From: Amblyornis subalaris
Taxonomy: Eukaryota; Chordata; Aves; Passeriformes; Ptilonorhynchidae
Length of the DNA: 64,000 nt
Direction of reading: 5' to 3'
Assembly (NCBI GenBank): GCA_018881555.1
Contig: JACAXG010000021.1
Coordinates: 7,320,245 to 7,384,244 of the forward strand
The notes beneath the pieces were generated by a model that did not search any database, was not told the origin of the DNA, and saw nothing but the letters and a program-made list of their open reading frames with translations. The position numbers and the translations under genes were made by a program. How positions within the stretch are numbered: position 1 is the first letter of the stretch; every line of letters begins with the position of its first letter. Positions 52,701-64,000 of this stretch are shown in pieces.

Positions 52701-53529
52701 GGCTACAAATTAAAATACAGAGCTAGCAAGAATGCATTTTTCCTAACTTTGATATGTAATATAATTTTCATTATAGAGATTATGGATATTCTTTTTCTTC
52801 TCCTCCTACTATGGAGGATGACAGCAACACTTTCGCTCTTCTAAGAGTTTGTCTCCTACTGAATTCTACACACTCAAGAAAGAATGAGATTTTAGTTTCT
52901 AACCAAGAAAAATAAAGTCCAGAACATTTTCCAAGCAAACATGGCATAACTACTCAACAAAAACAAACAAAAAAAAACCCAGTAAAACCAGATAAATTTT
53001 TGAAGTTTCCCCTTAAATCTTTCCTTTTCTCCTTTCCTCGGCCAAGTTTTACAACCTGTTCCACTTGGAAGTACCTATAAAAATACCTTCTAAGAGACAA
53101 AATACATTTGAAAATCCCTTTCTCAGTGTAAAAATACAAATTAATTATATCACATTTTTATAATATTGCAGTGTTGGCTCAAAATTTTTAAATATCTGTT
53201 TTTCTCTGAAGAATAGTTTTACCCTGGAGAATCACACATACTCTTAAAACCTGACTCTTAATGATCCAGTGAAATACTGTCTTACTGTGTAATTTTCATG
53301 TAATTGGAAGTTTAACACAAGAGCCATTTGCTCCAGCTGAGCTTGAGTCAGATGGCAGACTAAACAGAGACTCTGTGATCCAGAGCCATGTAATTACTGG
53401 AATAGGAAAATGTTTCACTCACCTTAATAGTATTTCTGAGCAGATGTTAATATCAACTCCTACAAAGCTGACACATTCTTCAACCACACTGTCCAGAGTT
53501 GCTTTGAGCAAAGTCTGTGATACATCATG
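34469..53529 (-). CDS. SRBD1: SRBD1, 3' five coding exons (partial gene)
   Basis: This is the C-terminal third of S1 RNA-binding domain-containing protein 1, a eukaryotic relative of bacterial Tex, a nucleic-acid-binding protein linked to transcription. The join is 53529-53423, 50398-50222, 48467-48315, 37393-37209 and 34758-34469 on the minus strand. Exon lengths are 107, 177, 153, 185 and 290 bp. They sum to 912 bp, which is 303 codons plus TGA, with no internal stop and GT-AG at every junction. Order in the product: Tex-core segment, helix-hairpin-helix motifs, Lys-rich linker, helical segment, S1 domain ending in LDLIRVL. The human protein is about 995 residues from memory, so roughly 690 N-terminal residues lie beyond position 64000. 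I searched by eye for the preceding exon, expected to encode an EPKHIGVG-type motif, between 53.6 and 64 kb and did not find it. Biochemical function in vertebrates is poorly defined; the identification itself is very secure. Confidence 0.97.
34759..37208 (-). other. SRBD1: SRBD1 last intron
   Basis: A 2,450-bp GT-AG intron (donor GTAAAC, acceptor TTATAACAG). It holds the ERVL-type LTR fragment in antisense. An open frame at 36597-36806 (minus) is not an exon: the flanking exons join in frame without it. Confidence 0.93.
35659..36272 (+). mobile_element. ERVL-type LTR fragment in last SRBD1 intron
   Basis: It starts TGTATTGGGTTTGCATGGC and continues with AAGCTGCTAGCAGC, CCCCGTGTCC and TAACATATTTTAAAAGG, the layout of an LTR family I know as abundant in passerine and other neoavian genomes. 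The downstream half carries repeated modules of the form CCCATG...CTGGAGCAG. Similarity fades near 36272, so the 3' part of the LTR seems missing, and no internal retroviral sequence adjoins it. It is antisense to SRBD1. The family assignment is from memory of the consensus. Confidence 0.75.
37209..37393 (-). CDS. SRBD1: SRBD1 penultimate coding exon
   Basis: This is a 185-bp exon in the pattern 1 + 61 codons + 1. The acceptor is GAACTTCCCAG and the donor is ACAG/GTAAAC. The first G completes AGG (Arg) with the AG ending the previous exon. The product runs from [13 protein letters not shown] to QPEGYDIRT and is mostly helical, matching the Tex-like segment between the helix-hairpin-helix region and the S1 domain. 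It contains a [11 protein letters not shown] helix and a [11 protein letters not shown] helix. Its last G joins AT of the terminal exon to make Asp. Confidence 0.96.
42544..42566 (+). repeat. Telomere-like G-run (G6TAG5TAG4TTTA)
   Basis: Three G-runs of six, five and four bases are separated by TA and followed by TTTA. It resembles degenerate TTAGGG-type repeats and may form a G-rich secondary structure. The G strand is opposite to the SRBD1 coding strand, so the pre-mRNA would be C-rich here. Confidence 0.6.
45083..45116 (+). repeat. Short direct repeat GGTAGACATTGCA
   Basis: Exact 13-mers at 45083-45095 and 45104-45116, period 21, inside SRBD1 intron. Probably a small tandem duplication. 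Confidence 0.75.
48315..48467 (-). CDS. SRBD1: SRBD1 exon with lysine-rich linker
   Basis: This is a 153-bp exon in the pattern 1 + 50 codons + 2. The acceptor is GATTTCTGGCAG and the donor is ATGAG/GTAAGTA, close to the ideal consensus. The first half is a low-complexity, basic linker ([10 protein letters not shown]) that probably evolves fast. The second half, [17 protein letters not shown], is strongly conserved in vertebrate SRBD1 as I recall it, and it fixes the identity of the exon. It is followed by an intron of about 10.9 kb. Confidence 0.96.
48468..50221 (-). other. SRBD1: SRBD1 intron
   Basis: A 1.75-kb GT-AG intron with short T-tracts (49231, 49471). Nothing else recognised. Confidence 0.93.
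50222..50398 (-). CDS. SRBD1: SRBD1 exon with helix-hairpin-helix motifs
   Basis: This is a 177-bp exon in the pattern 1 + 58 codons + 2. The acceptor is TTTTCTCTTAG and the donor is TGCAG/GTAATA. The product contains [17 protein letters not shown], then [18 protein letters not shown]. These are two helix-hairpin-helix-type elements; GLGPK is the classic hairpin that contacts the nucleic-acid backbone. [10 protein letters not shown] stretch follows. In Tex this region resembles ComEA-type HhH2 folds. The conservation is high, as expected for the best-preserved part of the protein. Confidence 0.97.
50399..53422 (-). other. SRBD1: SRBD1 intron with CR1
   Basis: A 3.0-kb GT-AG intron (donor GTGAGTG). 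The antisense CR1 copy at 51975-52491 is its only recognised insertion. Confidence 0.93.
51975..52491 (+). mobile_element. CR1 LINE 3' portion in SRBD1 intron
   Basis: About 515 bp of CR1 3' end in antisense orientation to SRBD1. Diagnostic blocks are GACCATCCAGAGGAGGGCC, CTGTTCGGCCTGGAGGAGAC, GGTTTAGGTTGGATATCAC, CACAGGGTGGTTGGGCACC, GGAACAGGCTCCCC and a tail of ATTCTATGATTCTATTCTAT. The 85 bases before it may belong to the element, but I could not support that. The copy is clearly diverged: short indels break the coding remnant. Confidence 0.93.
53423..53529 (-). CDS. SRBD1: SRBD1 exon, first visible in window
   Basis: This is a 107-bp exon of 35 codons plus AG, starting at phase 0. The acceptor is GTTTCCCAG and the donor is TTAAG/GTGAGTG. 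The product begins [18 protein letters not shown] and continues through [14 protein letters not shown], a stretch I recognise from vertebrate SRBD1 and bacterial Tex, leading into the helix-hairpin-helix segment. An N at 53539 falls in its polypyrimidine tract, ten bases upstream of the acceptor end, and does not change the exon call. The frame is too short to stand out as an ORF and was found by translating the region. Confidence 0.96.
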
Positions 53530-55012
53530 CTGGGAAACNAAAATGGAGATACTGGGTTACCGAAGTATCGAAGCGTACATAAATAGGAACCGCAAACAAT
53601 ACTAAAAAATAGTTGCTGGAACTTATCAATATCTTCTATGAAGATACCAGTTAAAAACATGAGCTGTAGCATGTGTTTTTAAAAGGTCTCCAGTATCTCT
53701 TTGCAACATCTTTGTCACGATACAAATATCTAGAATAAAGACACTTTACGTCCCTGTATTGTTTTTTAATAACTATTTCCCTGCATCTTGTAAAAACAAA
53801 ACCATATTTAAAACATTATTACTCAAAAGGAGTAATGCTTCTGGTCATCCACTATGTCTTGTCTTTAATCCAATATTTATTTACCTATAAAATCAGTTTA
53901 TTAGAAATAGAGAAAAGATCACAAATGCTGTACTTTTGCACCTGCACACGCAGATATTTGCAAAATTGTCCCATTTATGAGCATCACACTACAATATAGT
54001 TATTATTTATTAAAAGAAAAAGCCAGGTATTGTATGAAGGTGGGCAATACATCAGGTACTTATCAACCCCATGGCAACAAAATGCTTCAGATTTTGAGCA
54101 TTTATTTCTGGGAAGATTTGCAGGTCCTTGACCAAAGCACCACTAATAGAAATGTTCACAGTGTTTCCCCCTAAAAGAAAAATCAGTCACACTTGTCAAA
54201 GTTAAAAGTTCTGAAGCTCTAAGATTTCTTTTCCTCCCAAATGCAGGCATACTTCAAACTGTAACTGCAAGTTCCCCACACAAGCCCATCAGTGCTTAGA
54301 AGTCTGACCTGGAGGGAGAAGCCTCTCTAAATGCAGGAGCTAATTCAATCACTATGTTGGCTTAGCTTCAGGGCTCTTCTGCATCACTCATATAAATCTG
54401 GGTTGATCTGTTGTGGTTTCATGATGCATTCATTTAGGACATCAAGCTGGATCCAAGCCAAGGCACCAAACACTTCATCCATTACTTTGTTTTACCTTCT
54501 AAGCCATTCAGACCTTTTAAAGATTTCACGGTTAAATTTAACATGCCAATAGCATCAATCCCAATCTACTAACACTGGTAGTTCATCAAGCAGTGGTTAA
54601 TAACCAAAACAGTCATAAAACTTCAGGCAATGCATTTCATAGGTCCCTATTTCAGGTAATGGTAATGTGACGTATTTTCATGATGTGATACATAATAAAG
54701 TTACTTACAAACAGGAAGCTCAGATTTTGCCAGTATTACTCCTCCTATATAAACTTTGCATGCAAAACATCATGTACATGTGTAAGTACTAGCATTTGCA
54801 CACAGTCTTGGTCTCATAACCACAAAGCTTGCTTGTACACTTGGCAGATCAAACATCAGTTTCTACTTACTAATGTGTTGCTACTGCAACACAATAGCTT
54901 CTTTTTTGAATAGAGACATAACCAAAAAACCATACCCTTAGAAGAAGTCTTACGTTTCATTTTTCTGACTTACTGAAGATGCAGTTTCTCTTAATGAGGA
55001 TCTTGTATATAT

Positions 55013-55030
55013 TCCCTCCTCCTCCTCCTG
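55013..55030 (+). repeat. (CCT)n short microsatellite
   Basis: A TCCTCCTCCTCCTCC-like pyrimidine tract in the large SRBD1 intron. Confidence 0.75.
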
Positions 55031-57793
55031 GCATCAGCCACGCAATATACGACAGCTAGAGGCTTCCAGCTCACACGCACACTCATGCAAGGATGCATTT
55101 ATAGAACACAGCACAAGAACCAAAATAAAATGTTCAGAAACAACACCCACATCTTCTCTTCTTTGCCAAGTACAGCTGCCAAATACTGGGCTAGGTTTTT
55201 CACTAAGTGTTTAATTTGAGGTTCATTGGAAGTTGAAGATGCTAATTTAACAAATTTTTTTCGTTGTGATGAAGGAAGGTAAAAGGAGAAAAAAATGCAG
55301 AGGACAAACTTTCCTTCTGCTTTTAGGGAAGGCTACTGACTTCAAAGTACTTGGAAGTTGACTATGATACAGTTTCACAAGTCNCATTAGCAAGTTCTAT
55401 TAACTGTAGCAGTTCTTCGCCACCTCTAAAAAAAAAATCTTGTTCTAAAACAACTGCTCCGAATATAGAGTCCATGGCAAAGAGAAGTGTAGACTGCTGC
55501 TTCCCTAAGTTTCAGACTCGTTCCTTAAGATGATGATGATTCTTCAGAAGGAACAACATGCAGTTACACGATTCAAAACAGTCACTGCCTCCACAATGCC
55601 TTATAGCATAGGGTGTAGCAAAGAGGGAAATCCATTGATCTGGCCTAACCTTTCTAAGCAGTTCTTTGGAAAAGATTTGATTCAGTAGAAGCTTTACCTT
55701 CAGCCTGCAGAGAGTGAACCTAGATAGTAATTCAGTCAAGTATACTCCCCACAAATCAAGGAAAGGATATGTCACAATCAAAAGCTAAGCTTCCTAAAAT
55801 ATCTCTGCTAGTGGAAGAAAAACCAGTGCTTCCATATCCTCAGTTTCAAATTCAAAGTTGGCATTTATCTAAAGACTTGAGTTTGTGATTGAAAATTTTG
55901 TGTAAAATTCGTAAGATAGAATATACATATCTTGAAAAAAACTATAGTACTTAACTGTCTATTTCTCTTGCCAGGAAGACAAAAAGTTCTCAGGTCTCTC
56001 AGAGATGATTTGCATCTTTTAACTCTATTGCTGTTTGACAGCCCTCATTAAAAACACCAAAACATGACATGCACAAATTGTTCTTTCTTACTCCAAAACA
56101 TAACAGTCATACGACTTGGAATGGACATCACAGCACATATGTGAAGGCAAAGATAAAGTGAATGGGCAGATGTGACAGAACAGGATAAGCATAAAACAAT
56201 CCCTAAGCTACCAGTACCTCACAGAAGTAAGATACATTCAGTGAGTGAATGACATTGAGTTGCAAAGGCTAGGAAAACTTCCCAGATCACAAATCTGCCT
56301 CCCAAGATGCAGCTACTATCGAACACTCCTTTGGCTATAATGAAGAAATTTTTACACCCCTCTTTACATTGAAACAAAGCACAGAGAAGTGTTATGCATT
56401 TAGTTTCTGTAAGTAGCTAAAAGCATTATTATCCCAATACCACTGCCAAGACTTCCTGCTGCAAAAAGGTTACACTTCAGAAAGGTTTAAAGTGCAGTGC
56501 ATTTTCCAGTCTTCCAACAGTTTCACTCATCTTCTCAAATATCAGAGGTTAGATGATACTATATACTTCTATGTGCTATTTATATGCACTGGGGTGGTGT
56601 CAGAGGAGTCAGACACTACTGGAAGCACACATACAATGGGTTTGTAAAGACAGGAATGCTGAACTGTTGCATTAAGTGCATCAGAATAAAACCTGCACAA
56701 GTAAAGCCCAAGTCCAAAACGCAAAGCTGCTTTCAAAGGGAGGTTATGCACAACTTTATGTTGCACAGCCTCTGACAACCCCTCCAAACACCACTGTGGC
56801 AGATCATTGCATCAGCTGATCCCCTGCAAATACTTCTAAATAAAACACTCTCCCATTAACACTGACTCTGAATGCACCCCAATGCACGAGGGTGTCCCTG
56901 CTTAAACTGTTCAGTCTACTGGTTAAACTCAGAGTCAAGCACACAAGGTGCTATCTCAGCTATGTCTAAGAAGTAAGAGCATGTCCTTTGGTGTGACTTT
57001 CAAAGATAATCTTGAATTTACCGCTCAAATACGTCACACTAAGGTTTTACTAAAAGGATACTCAGAAATGACTACCATTAAAATATTCACTGCTGCATAT
57101 CTGAAGCAGAAGTCTTAATTTTATATGATGATCTCCAAAAGGATCGATACTCCTAATTTATGGAAACTTAAGACAGCAGAAATAAAGGACTTGGCACAAA
57201 CTGCAGGACACCCAGTGCAAATCTGCAAACTTTTGTTTCTCATCACTCTCCAGAAAACAAAGCCACCTTGCTTCACAGATAACATTAGCAAGTACTTAGA
57301 TATGTTTGGTTTGAGCTTTTTGTGGGGAGGACTACAGAAATTAATCTGCCTTCAGAAGTATCAGGCATTGTAACCGTATTTTAGTATTTGTTTTCTAGGG
57401 AATTATCAAGTGAACCAGGAAACAAGATACAGAAAATTACCTGATTAATTGAAACTGCTAAAGTAAATAACTGTAGTCAATCAGTAAATGAAATTCAAAC
57501 ACTACGTTTCTCTAATATTTTATAAAGAGTATCCCAAATATAACTCACATTTATGGAAGAAAATCAAGGGCTGTTATTTAGCTCTCTGATCACCATTACT
57601 GCCCAGATTAGTCTGTGGCTAACTTGTTAAAACTTACCAGAAAATTATTATATTGCATATTTCAAAACAACCATTCTGCAAACCAATTCTAAAAAAAAAT
57701 AAATCAATAAAATCAATATAATGTCATTCCATATAATTTCATTAATTGTGGCATAAAATGTTTACCACTAAAGAAGTGTTTAAGAACACTTGT

Positions 57794-57811
57794 CTATCAT
57801 GCACATGATAG
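57794..57811 (+). repeat. Short palindrome CTATCATG-CA-CATGATAG
   Basis: Two perfect 8-bp arms with a 2-base centre in the SRBD1 intron. An arm this short can arise by chance. Confidence 0.6.
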
Positions 57812-60800
57812 TTCTGTTCTATCATTATATCCCAATACTTCAGCTGTCTTTTCTTGCCATATGGTATGAAGCAGAGAACAAGGATTGTCATTTCACTCAG
57901 TTTCAAGAGCTGCAAACACTCACTGGAAATAATTAACATTGCTAAAAACCTATCTGTTCCTTGAGATGGTGCTACTTCAACTGTAATTGAAATCCCTTTT
58001 GGAGTTTCAAAAACCTGCTGATGTACACAAAAGGAAGGCAGTATTTTAAATAGCCTCTCAGCTCAGTTATCTCTAGCAGTACACCAGTACAGACACTGCA
58101 AAACTACATTTGTCATCAGCACGGCAAATTTATCAAGTCAAGGAAGCACTGCTCACACGAAGCCTGGAGGCTGTACTTAGTGAGCATGAGCACAGATGGT
58201 GGATTAGCCCACTAACTTCACCTGAACACGAGATTACTAGTGCTAGACGAGAATGGGCTGCTTTTACATGCAAGTGAATTAGAACTCCAAGCTCTTTACC
58301 TTTGGCAGCTCCAAAAAACCCCCACATAACACTAAAAACAATACACAAATATAATATATTTGGTAACCTTTCCTTGGTTCCCTATACAATAATAATTTCA
58401 TAAAGTATGGTATGATTGCATATGCGTCTGAAAGACAAATTCAAACAGCTCAAAATTCTACTGCAACACATAGCAATTCTTAAATAATCACTTTACATTT
58501 ACAAACATTCATACATATCGACACAACCAGCCTGTGCATCTTTATTACTTTAAAATGCCCAAGAGCCAAGCAAGGCACCTTCCAACACAGTCAAGCAGGA
58601 ATTATTTGTACCCTGCAGAGCCCACAAACGTAGTGCAGACATGACCTAATGATGCTGGTTAGAAAGCAGTGGGGAGGGTATGAGTTCTCAAGTCTGGGCA
58701 GCAACCTGCAGGTTCTTGACCCAGGCACAGCATTACAGTACTATAACAAGATCAACATTCATTCTAAATAAGACTGAGCTGTGTGTCAGACAATCTGTTT
58801 TGGGTTTTGATCAAGTTATACCTCACTTGTCCTTTGAATCCAAAAGTCAGCCTTCAATGAAGTAAATGTAATTTAACTTTTTTCTGTCTAAGTGAGTCCT
58901 GAAACACTTCTAACACTTCATAAAACATTATTTTGTTGGTACCTACTATTGACTTCTGTATCCATGAATTTTAATATTGGCATGTGCGACCGGCCAACAT
59001 GCCTCTTGAAAAAAATACTATTTTTTGCTTGAAAAAGTGGTTTAACTGTGCAAATTGAATGACATTTACTGAAAGAGAAATTAGGTGGGACAACACATCC
59101 TAAGCAAAGTTCAAAACTATATTATTTTATAGAAATTCAATCTATGGAAACATGTTTTAAAATTTAAAAACTAGAAAACCATTACTAGTGCTGTAACCTA
59201 TATACAATCAGCTGCATTTCAAATGCTTGTGAAACCACAAAAGCAAAATGCATTCATAACAAACCCTTAAGTACAGCAAGACTAATATAACAGAAATAGT
59301 CTAAGGAAAAGCATCTTTTCATGTCTAGAATTAGAAAAAAATTTAAAATGTACCTTACATGTCAGGTGGAAAAATTGGAAAGTGCAGGGTTGGGGTTTTA
59401 ATCTCTAATATCCTCTGGAAAATCCCTTCCAGTTAAATTCTAAGAAAACAAGCTTATCCCTCTGATGTTTGATAAAAGGATCTAACTTCTTTTGAATTTC
59501 TTTTGAAGATTGTTTGTGATTTCTCCAAGTGTTATATTGTTATAGGATATATTGTTATCCTATGTACTTAACTCTGATTCATTTCTTGTTTCAAAAATCC
59601 AAATTCTGTTTATTTTAACAGCGTATTACTATTACTGAAATATCCCAGGAGAAAGAAATGGATTTAAATTTTCAAAGAAAATGATAAAACAAAAACAGTC
59701 TGTCAGCGCTAACATAAAAAAAAAAAAAGAAAACAAATATGCACCAGTTTATCATGTAAATGCTTTGAGTCACTTCCAAGTTGCTGGAATACATCTTATT
59801 TTTACTTGTGCTTGTGTCCTAACAGAAGCAGTAATGCTGCCAATCTTGTTACACAAATTCAGTCCCATCACTAACACATCTGATTTCTAAAGTTAGCTTC
59901 TTTCACATGAGCAAGCTAGCAGCAAATGACATATACCCCAAAACATCTTCCTCTTTCCAGAGCAGGTACAAGTTTTCTCCAATGCATATTGTTATGTGAC
60001 TAAGCAGCAGCAATCCAAATTTCAGTTATTATCAACCACATCATTCCTGGAGATTTCAGAAGGACATTTTTGCCAACAAATAGCAAAGATGATCAAATTA
60101 CTATAGGTGGAAAGCTTTGCATTTCAATTTCAATCCAAACATGTATTTTGGGGCTCTTAAAGTTCCACAAATATAGGGGATATCCTGCAACACTACAGAA
60201 AGATAAAGTAAGGACCATCAGGAGTGGAGTTTCATAGATCACATGGCTGAAAGGTAACACATTCAGTTGGAGATTTTCCTCAAGATTGCTGAAGGATTAG
60301 AGAAAGAAAAAAAGAGACTACACTAATAGCGGGAGAAGGAATAGCACATTTTTTAGAGGGACAAGACAGAAGTCAGGAAGCCCAGGTGAGTCTGGTCATG
60401 TGTGGGAGTTCTGTTTAGTCTGAAGTCAGTGACCATCCACCGCCCTGCAGCAGACGGGTGAGGAACAGCAGCTCCTGGGTATAGTATTCCCACCAGCCTT
60501 AACTCAGAGCAAGGGGAGTCCCCAGAGGATGTGAGAAACTTGGCAAGAGTCTACATAAATACACATGCTTCTTTCCAGCTCCACTGAAGACACTTTGGTG
60601 TTCCTCTCATTCATCTCTAATGAGGAATGTGGTACTTGAAAGATTATCAAAAACTACAACAAAAAACGTGAATTCATTTAAGACTCTTTTCTGGAAAGAA
60701 AGGACAAGTACAACTGATACATATTTTATCGTATCCTAGATGTCTGATTGAAGCAACTTCTTGTGTTCACTGGTTTTCTCAAACTTAGTATACAAACACA

Positions 60801-61285
60801 CTTAGCAACTGCTACACCAGGTGATTCATACCAGCAACGAGAATATATTTAATACAATGACATATCCATTCCCTCAACAGAAAAAATGCCAAACAATGCC
60901 ATTTAGCAGCTTTTTAATCCCATACCAACAGAATTAGTCATGCTACAATTTAGAAGAAAAAAAAAAGTCTTAATTAACGTGACACCACCTCGCGAAAAGG
61001 CTTGCTGAAAAAAGCTTTAAGGTAATTCAACTTTCCTCAACTCCTCTGGGTCCCCACTTTTTTTGAAGCAGATCAGTTCAAATCAAATATGCTGAAAGAA
61101 CACTTGCAAATCTTGCTGCTATCTCCTTCTCTTCTGTTTGGCTCCTCCTTTACTTTGATCAGACACTCCTTCCCCCTTGATTCCCAACCTTTTCCACAGA
61201 CCAGCTAAAAGTAGAAATCAGCTACGAGTGAAACAGAATGCAAGACACTGTTCTGCAGAAGACAGCCAAACCCAAATAAAGCAAG

Positions 61286-61323
61286 CTTATTTTCTCTGCT
61301 TATTAAAAAGCAGAGAAAATAAG
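61286..61323 (+). repeat. Perfect 16-bp inverted repeat (hairpin)
   Basis: CTTATTTTCTCTGCTT (61286-61301), a six-base loop ATTAAA, then AAGCAGAGAAAATAAG (61308-61323). The arms are exact reverse complements. It lies in the large SRBD1 intron and may be an MITE end remnant, a small hairpin RNA or a templated inversion. Confidence 0.9.
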
Positions 61324-64000
61324 TGTGATTGACATATGGCAACTCAAAAAAGTCACTCAGGGTAGTGTTTACTGAATGACCCGTGGAAGACTGAAAGCTG
61401 ACAGAAAATCAGGAAACATGTGGAAAAACAGAAGTTAGCTCAGTTAGCAGCATTTATGGATTTGACAGGCAGGGTACATAAGCAACCATTGTGTCATTCA
61501 CATCTTTGATAAATGAAACCAATTTCAGCACCACTCATTACGTATAACTGCAAGGTATATTTAAAGTAAAAGAATAAGTAATCACTTAGTAAAAAAAAAA
61601 ATCACTATGATATAGTAAGCTTATGTCTTTCCAGAAATGTGTTCTGCACTAGGCTTAGCAAAATTTGCATTAAAACATGTATTTAGCACTTCTCCTTTTA
61701 CATATATAGCACTAACAAAATGTTTGCACACAGGAGGTTGAAAAGTTGACAGGACCCAATAATAAATTAGCTGCACTAACATGTCAGCACTAAAAAGTTT
61801 TCAATGACGATTTTTACAAGTGAACAAGAACACAAACATTTCTGTCATTCTCAAAACCAAGCAACATTTCAGAACCACCATTGCCATTGACACCGTATGA
61901 TTGTTACTGTTAATGTAATTAGTATAATAGAAAAAGATATCACAATGAAGTAATAGAATAGCATAAAGAAGAGTGCATGTACAACCCCATGAAAATAGCA
62001 ATTGAGTACTCTTGCAATATATGTTTGGGGTTTTTTCAAACAAATAAGACCTCAGCAGGTAGAAGGGGAAAAGCCCAAATCAAAGAGCACTTATTTTACC
62101 AGCATCCCTGACAGACACTGTAATTTGTGGCCTCATAACCTAGTCCTTACTTATATTCAAGGCTTCTTTAACAAAATACAGTATTTGGAAATGTGTAAAA
62201 TAAGATATAATTTTGTAGTGTAACAAATTTAGAAAAAAGTTCGAAACACGGTTTTCTTAGGTATTCTTTACTGTAAGATTTGTAAATAATCATTGCATTA
62301 CTATAACTGACTTACAAAATTTATAAGATACGTACCAAGTTGGAGCTTTCAATATTGCATATATGAATATATTAAATGCATATCTGTAATCTGATCACAC
62401 ATCGCAGCATCATTTGTTTTAAAAATTGATCTCTATTTCCTTTGAAAAATCTTTTATTTTATAAAGGATCTAAAATTTAACTAATGTTTTAGTCAAGCTT
62501 GGGGAAACAACAAAATAAAATAAGAAATAAAGTATCTGAAAAATTAAGATTAAATACTTTAGAAACTCCTAAAAACATAATTTTAAAATCAGTTATCTTT
62601 ATGAATTCTAATTATAAAAACATTTTGTCCAAAAAGGAACTACTGCCTAAGTTTTAACAACATTTGCAAGTAGGGGGAATAGGGTTCTCTGTTTGTACAA
62701 ACATTTACAACTGCAAGGTGGTATATATCATTGAGCAAGAAGGGAACTACAACCACCTCTGATTTTGCAGCACTTATGTCTGCGTCTCACCACTTGCAGA
62801 TGCTTTACAACCTACAGAATCAAGGCCTGCTCCATTGAAATCACTGGCTGATGTCCCTCCACATTAATTAACGACAAAAATTCAGTAGCAATTTTATCTG
62901 TGTTTTGCAGAACTGGGAGTTAAGAAATGAGGTACCAGATGGATCCATAAAATATTAGACAGGATTATTCAATGTGTGTCAGCCTTGGCAAATTAATAGT
63001 TACACTAAAATAATCCAGAATTTTTAAATATGAAAAAATAAATTATTATTGAGTGTTCTTTTCTATATAGAATTTGTATTCTAAGAACACCGAGAGTTGT
63101 TCTAAATAATCTAGATTAGGTCACCAAGCTTTCTTTGTCTCCTCACACAAGTCAGCAGTTGCTCTGATAGGAAATCAGACAACTGAAATACCTGAGATCA
63201 GCTATGGTCAATCTTCATCTTCTGGAACACACGAAGATGGGCAAAGACCCTCAAGTGCAAGTCTTGTTGTGAGGTTTACAGCACATGTCTGGCTAAACTG
63301 ATGCAAAGAGCAGAGGTAATCCAAATAATGCTGCAATGAAGAAGGCAGCTCTGCCCGGAAAGTCATCATCATTAACTCTGTCCCAAGCAACTTCATCCCT
63401 CCTCTGTAAAAGGAGGATATACGGACAGCTAAATACCATTCCCAAACTGCAAACTTATCTCAGACCAAGATACAACCGGGAGTGCAAGTCTTGGCCACAC
63501 AAAGATTTGGTGTGCACCACCTGAGGTTCAAAGGCAATTCTCATATCCAAAGGCAATCCTTCAAATACACACTTCTAAGTTTACTCAAGTTTACTGGAGC
63601 AAAGACCTACCAAAGTTTACTGGTAAGCCACTTGAANACTGAGCATATGCTCATCGTAATTAAAAAGAGATTTCTCTAGGAGATTGGAACTTTTCAGTAA
63701 CTATGGTAGATAGTTCAGTAGACTTAGAATAATAATTAGTTTTTCATATGATTGCAAAAACAAAGAAAAGTTCAAAGAAGACAAAAATATGAAGATTCAT
63801 TAGAGGAAAAGTTTAAGAAAGTCACCCTATTTTTTACTCTTTAAAAACACAGGCAGTCAAGAAGGTGAAGAGGAAAATGCAGCTCCTAAGGGTCTAGAAA
63901 ATCTGCATGTTAGAGTAGTGCATTGTCAAAAACTGTAAAATCACTTCAGAGAACATGAGAAGTACTCTTCTTGCAAACTTATAGTGGCAGAAAATGCACC

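Larger units (their letters stand above)
53530..64000 (-). other. SRBD1: SRBD1 intron, continuing past window
   Basis: At least 10.4 kb of intron upstream of the exon at 53423-53529. I scanned the minus strand for the next Tex-core exon and found none. It contains the perfect hairpin at 61286, a (CCT)n tract and the palindrome at 57794. A stretch near 62810-62860 (CTCCATTGAAATCACTGG) faintly resembles an old amniote repeat motif. Confidence 0.85.

Noticed and set aside
1..64000. tRNA, snRNA, CRISPR or prokaryotic operon features
   Set aside because: Scanned by eye for tRNA B-box-like sequences, snRNA starts and regularly spaced repeats; none convincing.

Overview
This is AT-rich, intron-bearing vertebrate DNA, almost certainly from a bird. 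The evidence is several CR1 LINE 3' ends with the avian-type (ATTCTATG)n tail, an ERVL-type LTR fragment resembling those I know from passerines and other neoavians, and a vertebrate gene with canonical GT-AG introns. The only gene I can demonstrate is the 3' part of SRBD1 (S1 RNA-binding domain protein 1, a Tex-like protein) on the minus strand. Thirteen isolated N bases point to a consensus or draft assembly.

Layout. Positions 1 to about 33,750 hold no recognisable host gene. By known amniote synteny this flank lies downstream of SRBD1, towards SIX2/SIX3. It contains a decayed Ty3/Gypsy integrase relic (about 2.42-3.14 kb, minus), a 213-bp cluster of forkhead-like heptamers (5.2-5.4 kb), three CR1 pieces, three ancient MIR-like SINE relics, small tandem duplications, two candidate conserved regulatory blocks (about 19.1-19.3 and 25.3-25.5 kb) and a CpG-dense, promoter-like block (28.4-28.6 kb).

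From about 33.75 kb to the right edge the window lies inside SRBD1. The stop codon is at 34,469-34,471. Five coding exons follow on the minus strand: 53,423-53,529, 50,222-50,398, 48,315-48,467, 37,209-37,393 and 34,469-34,758. Their phases fit exactly, and together they encode 303 residues plus the stop: the end of the Tex-like core, the helix-hairpin-helix segment, a lysine-rich linker, a helical segment and the C-terminal S1 domain. The next exon upstream is not in the window, so the intron above 53,529 is at least 10.4 kb long.

The SRBD1 introns carry an ERVL-like LTR fragment (35.66-36.27 kb), a CR1 copy (51.98-52.49 kb), a perfect 16-bp inverted repeat (61.3 kb) and a telomere-like G-run (42.5 kb). 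Most other open frames look like chance ORFs in AT-rich DNA. I found no tRNA, rRNA, CRISPR array or bacterial-type feature.
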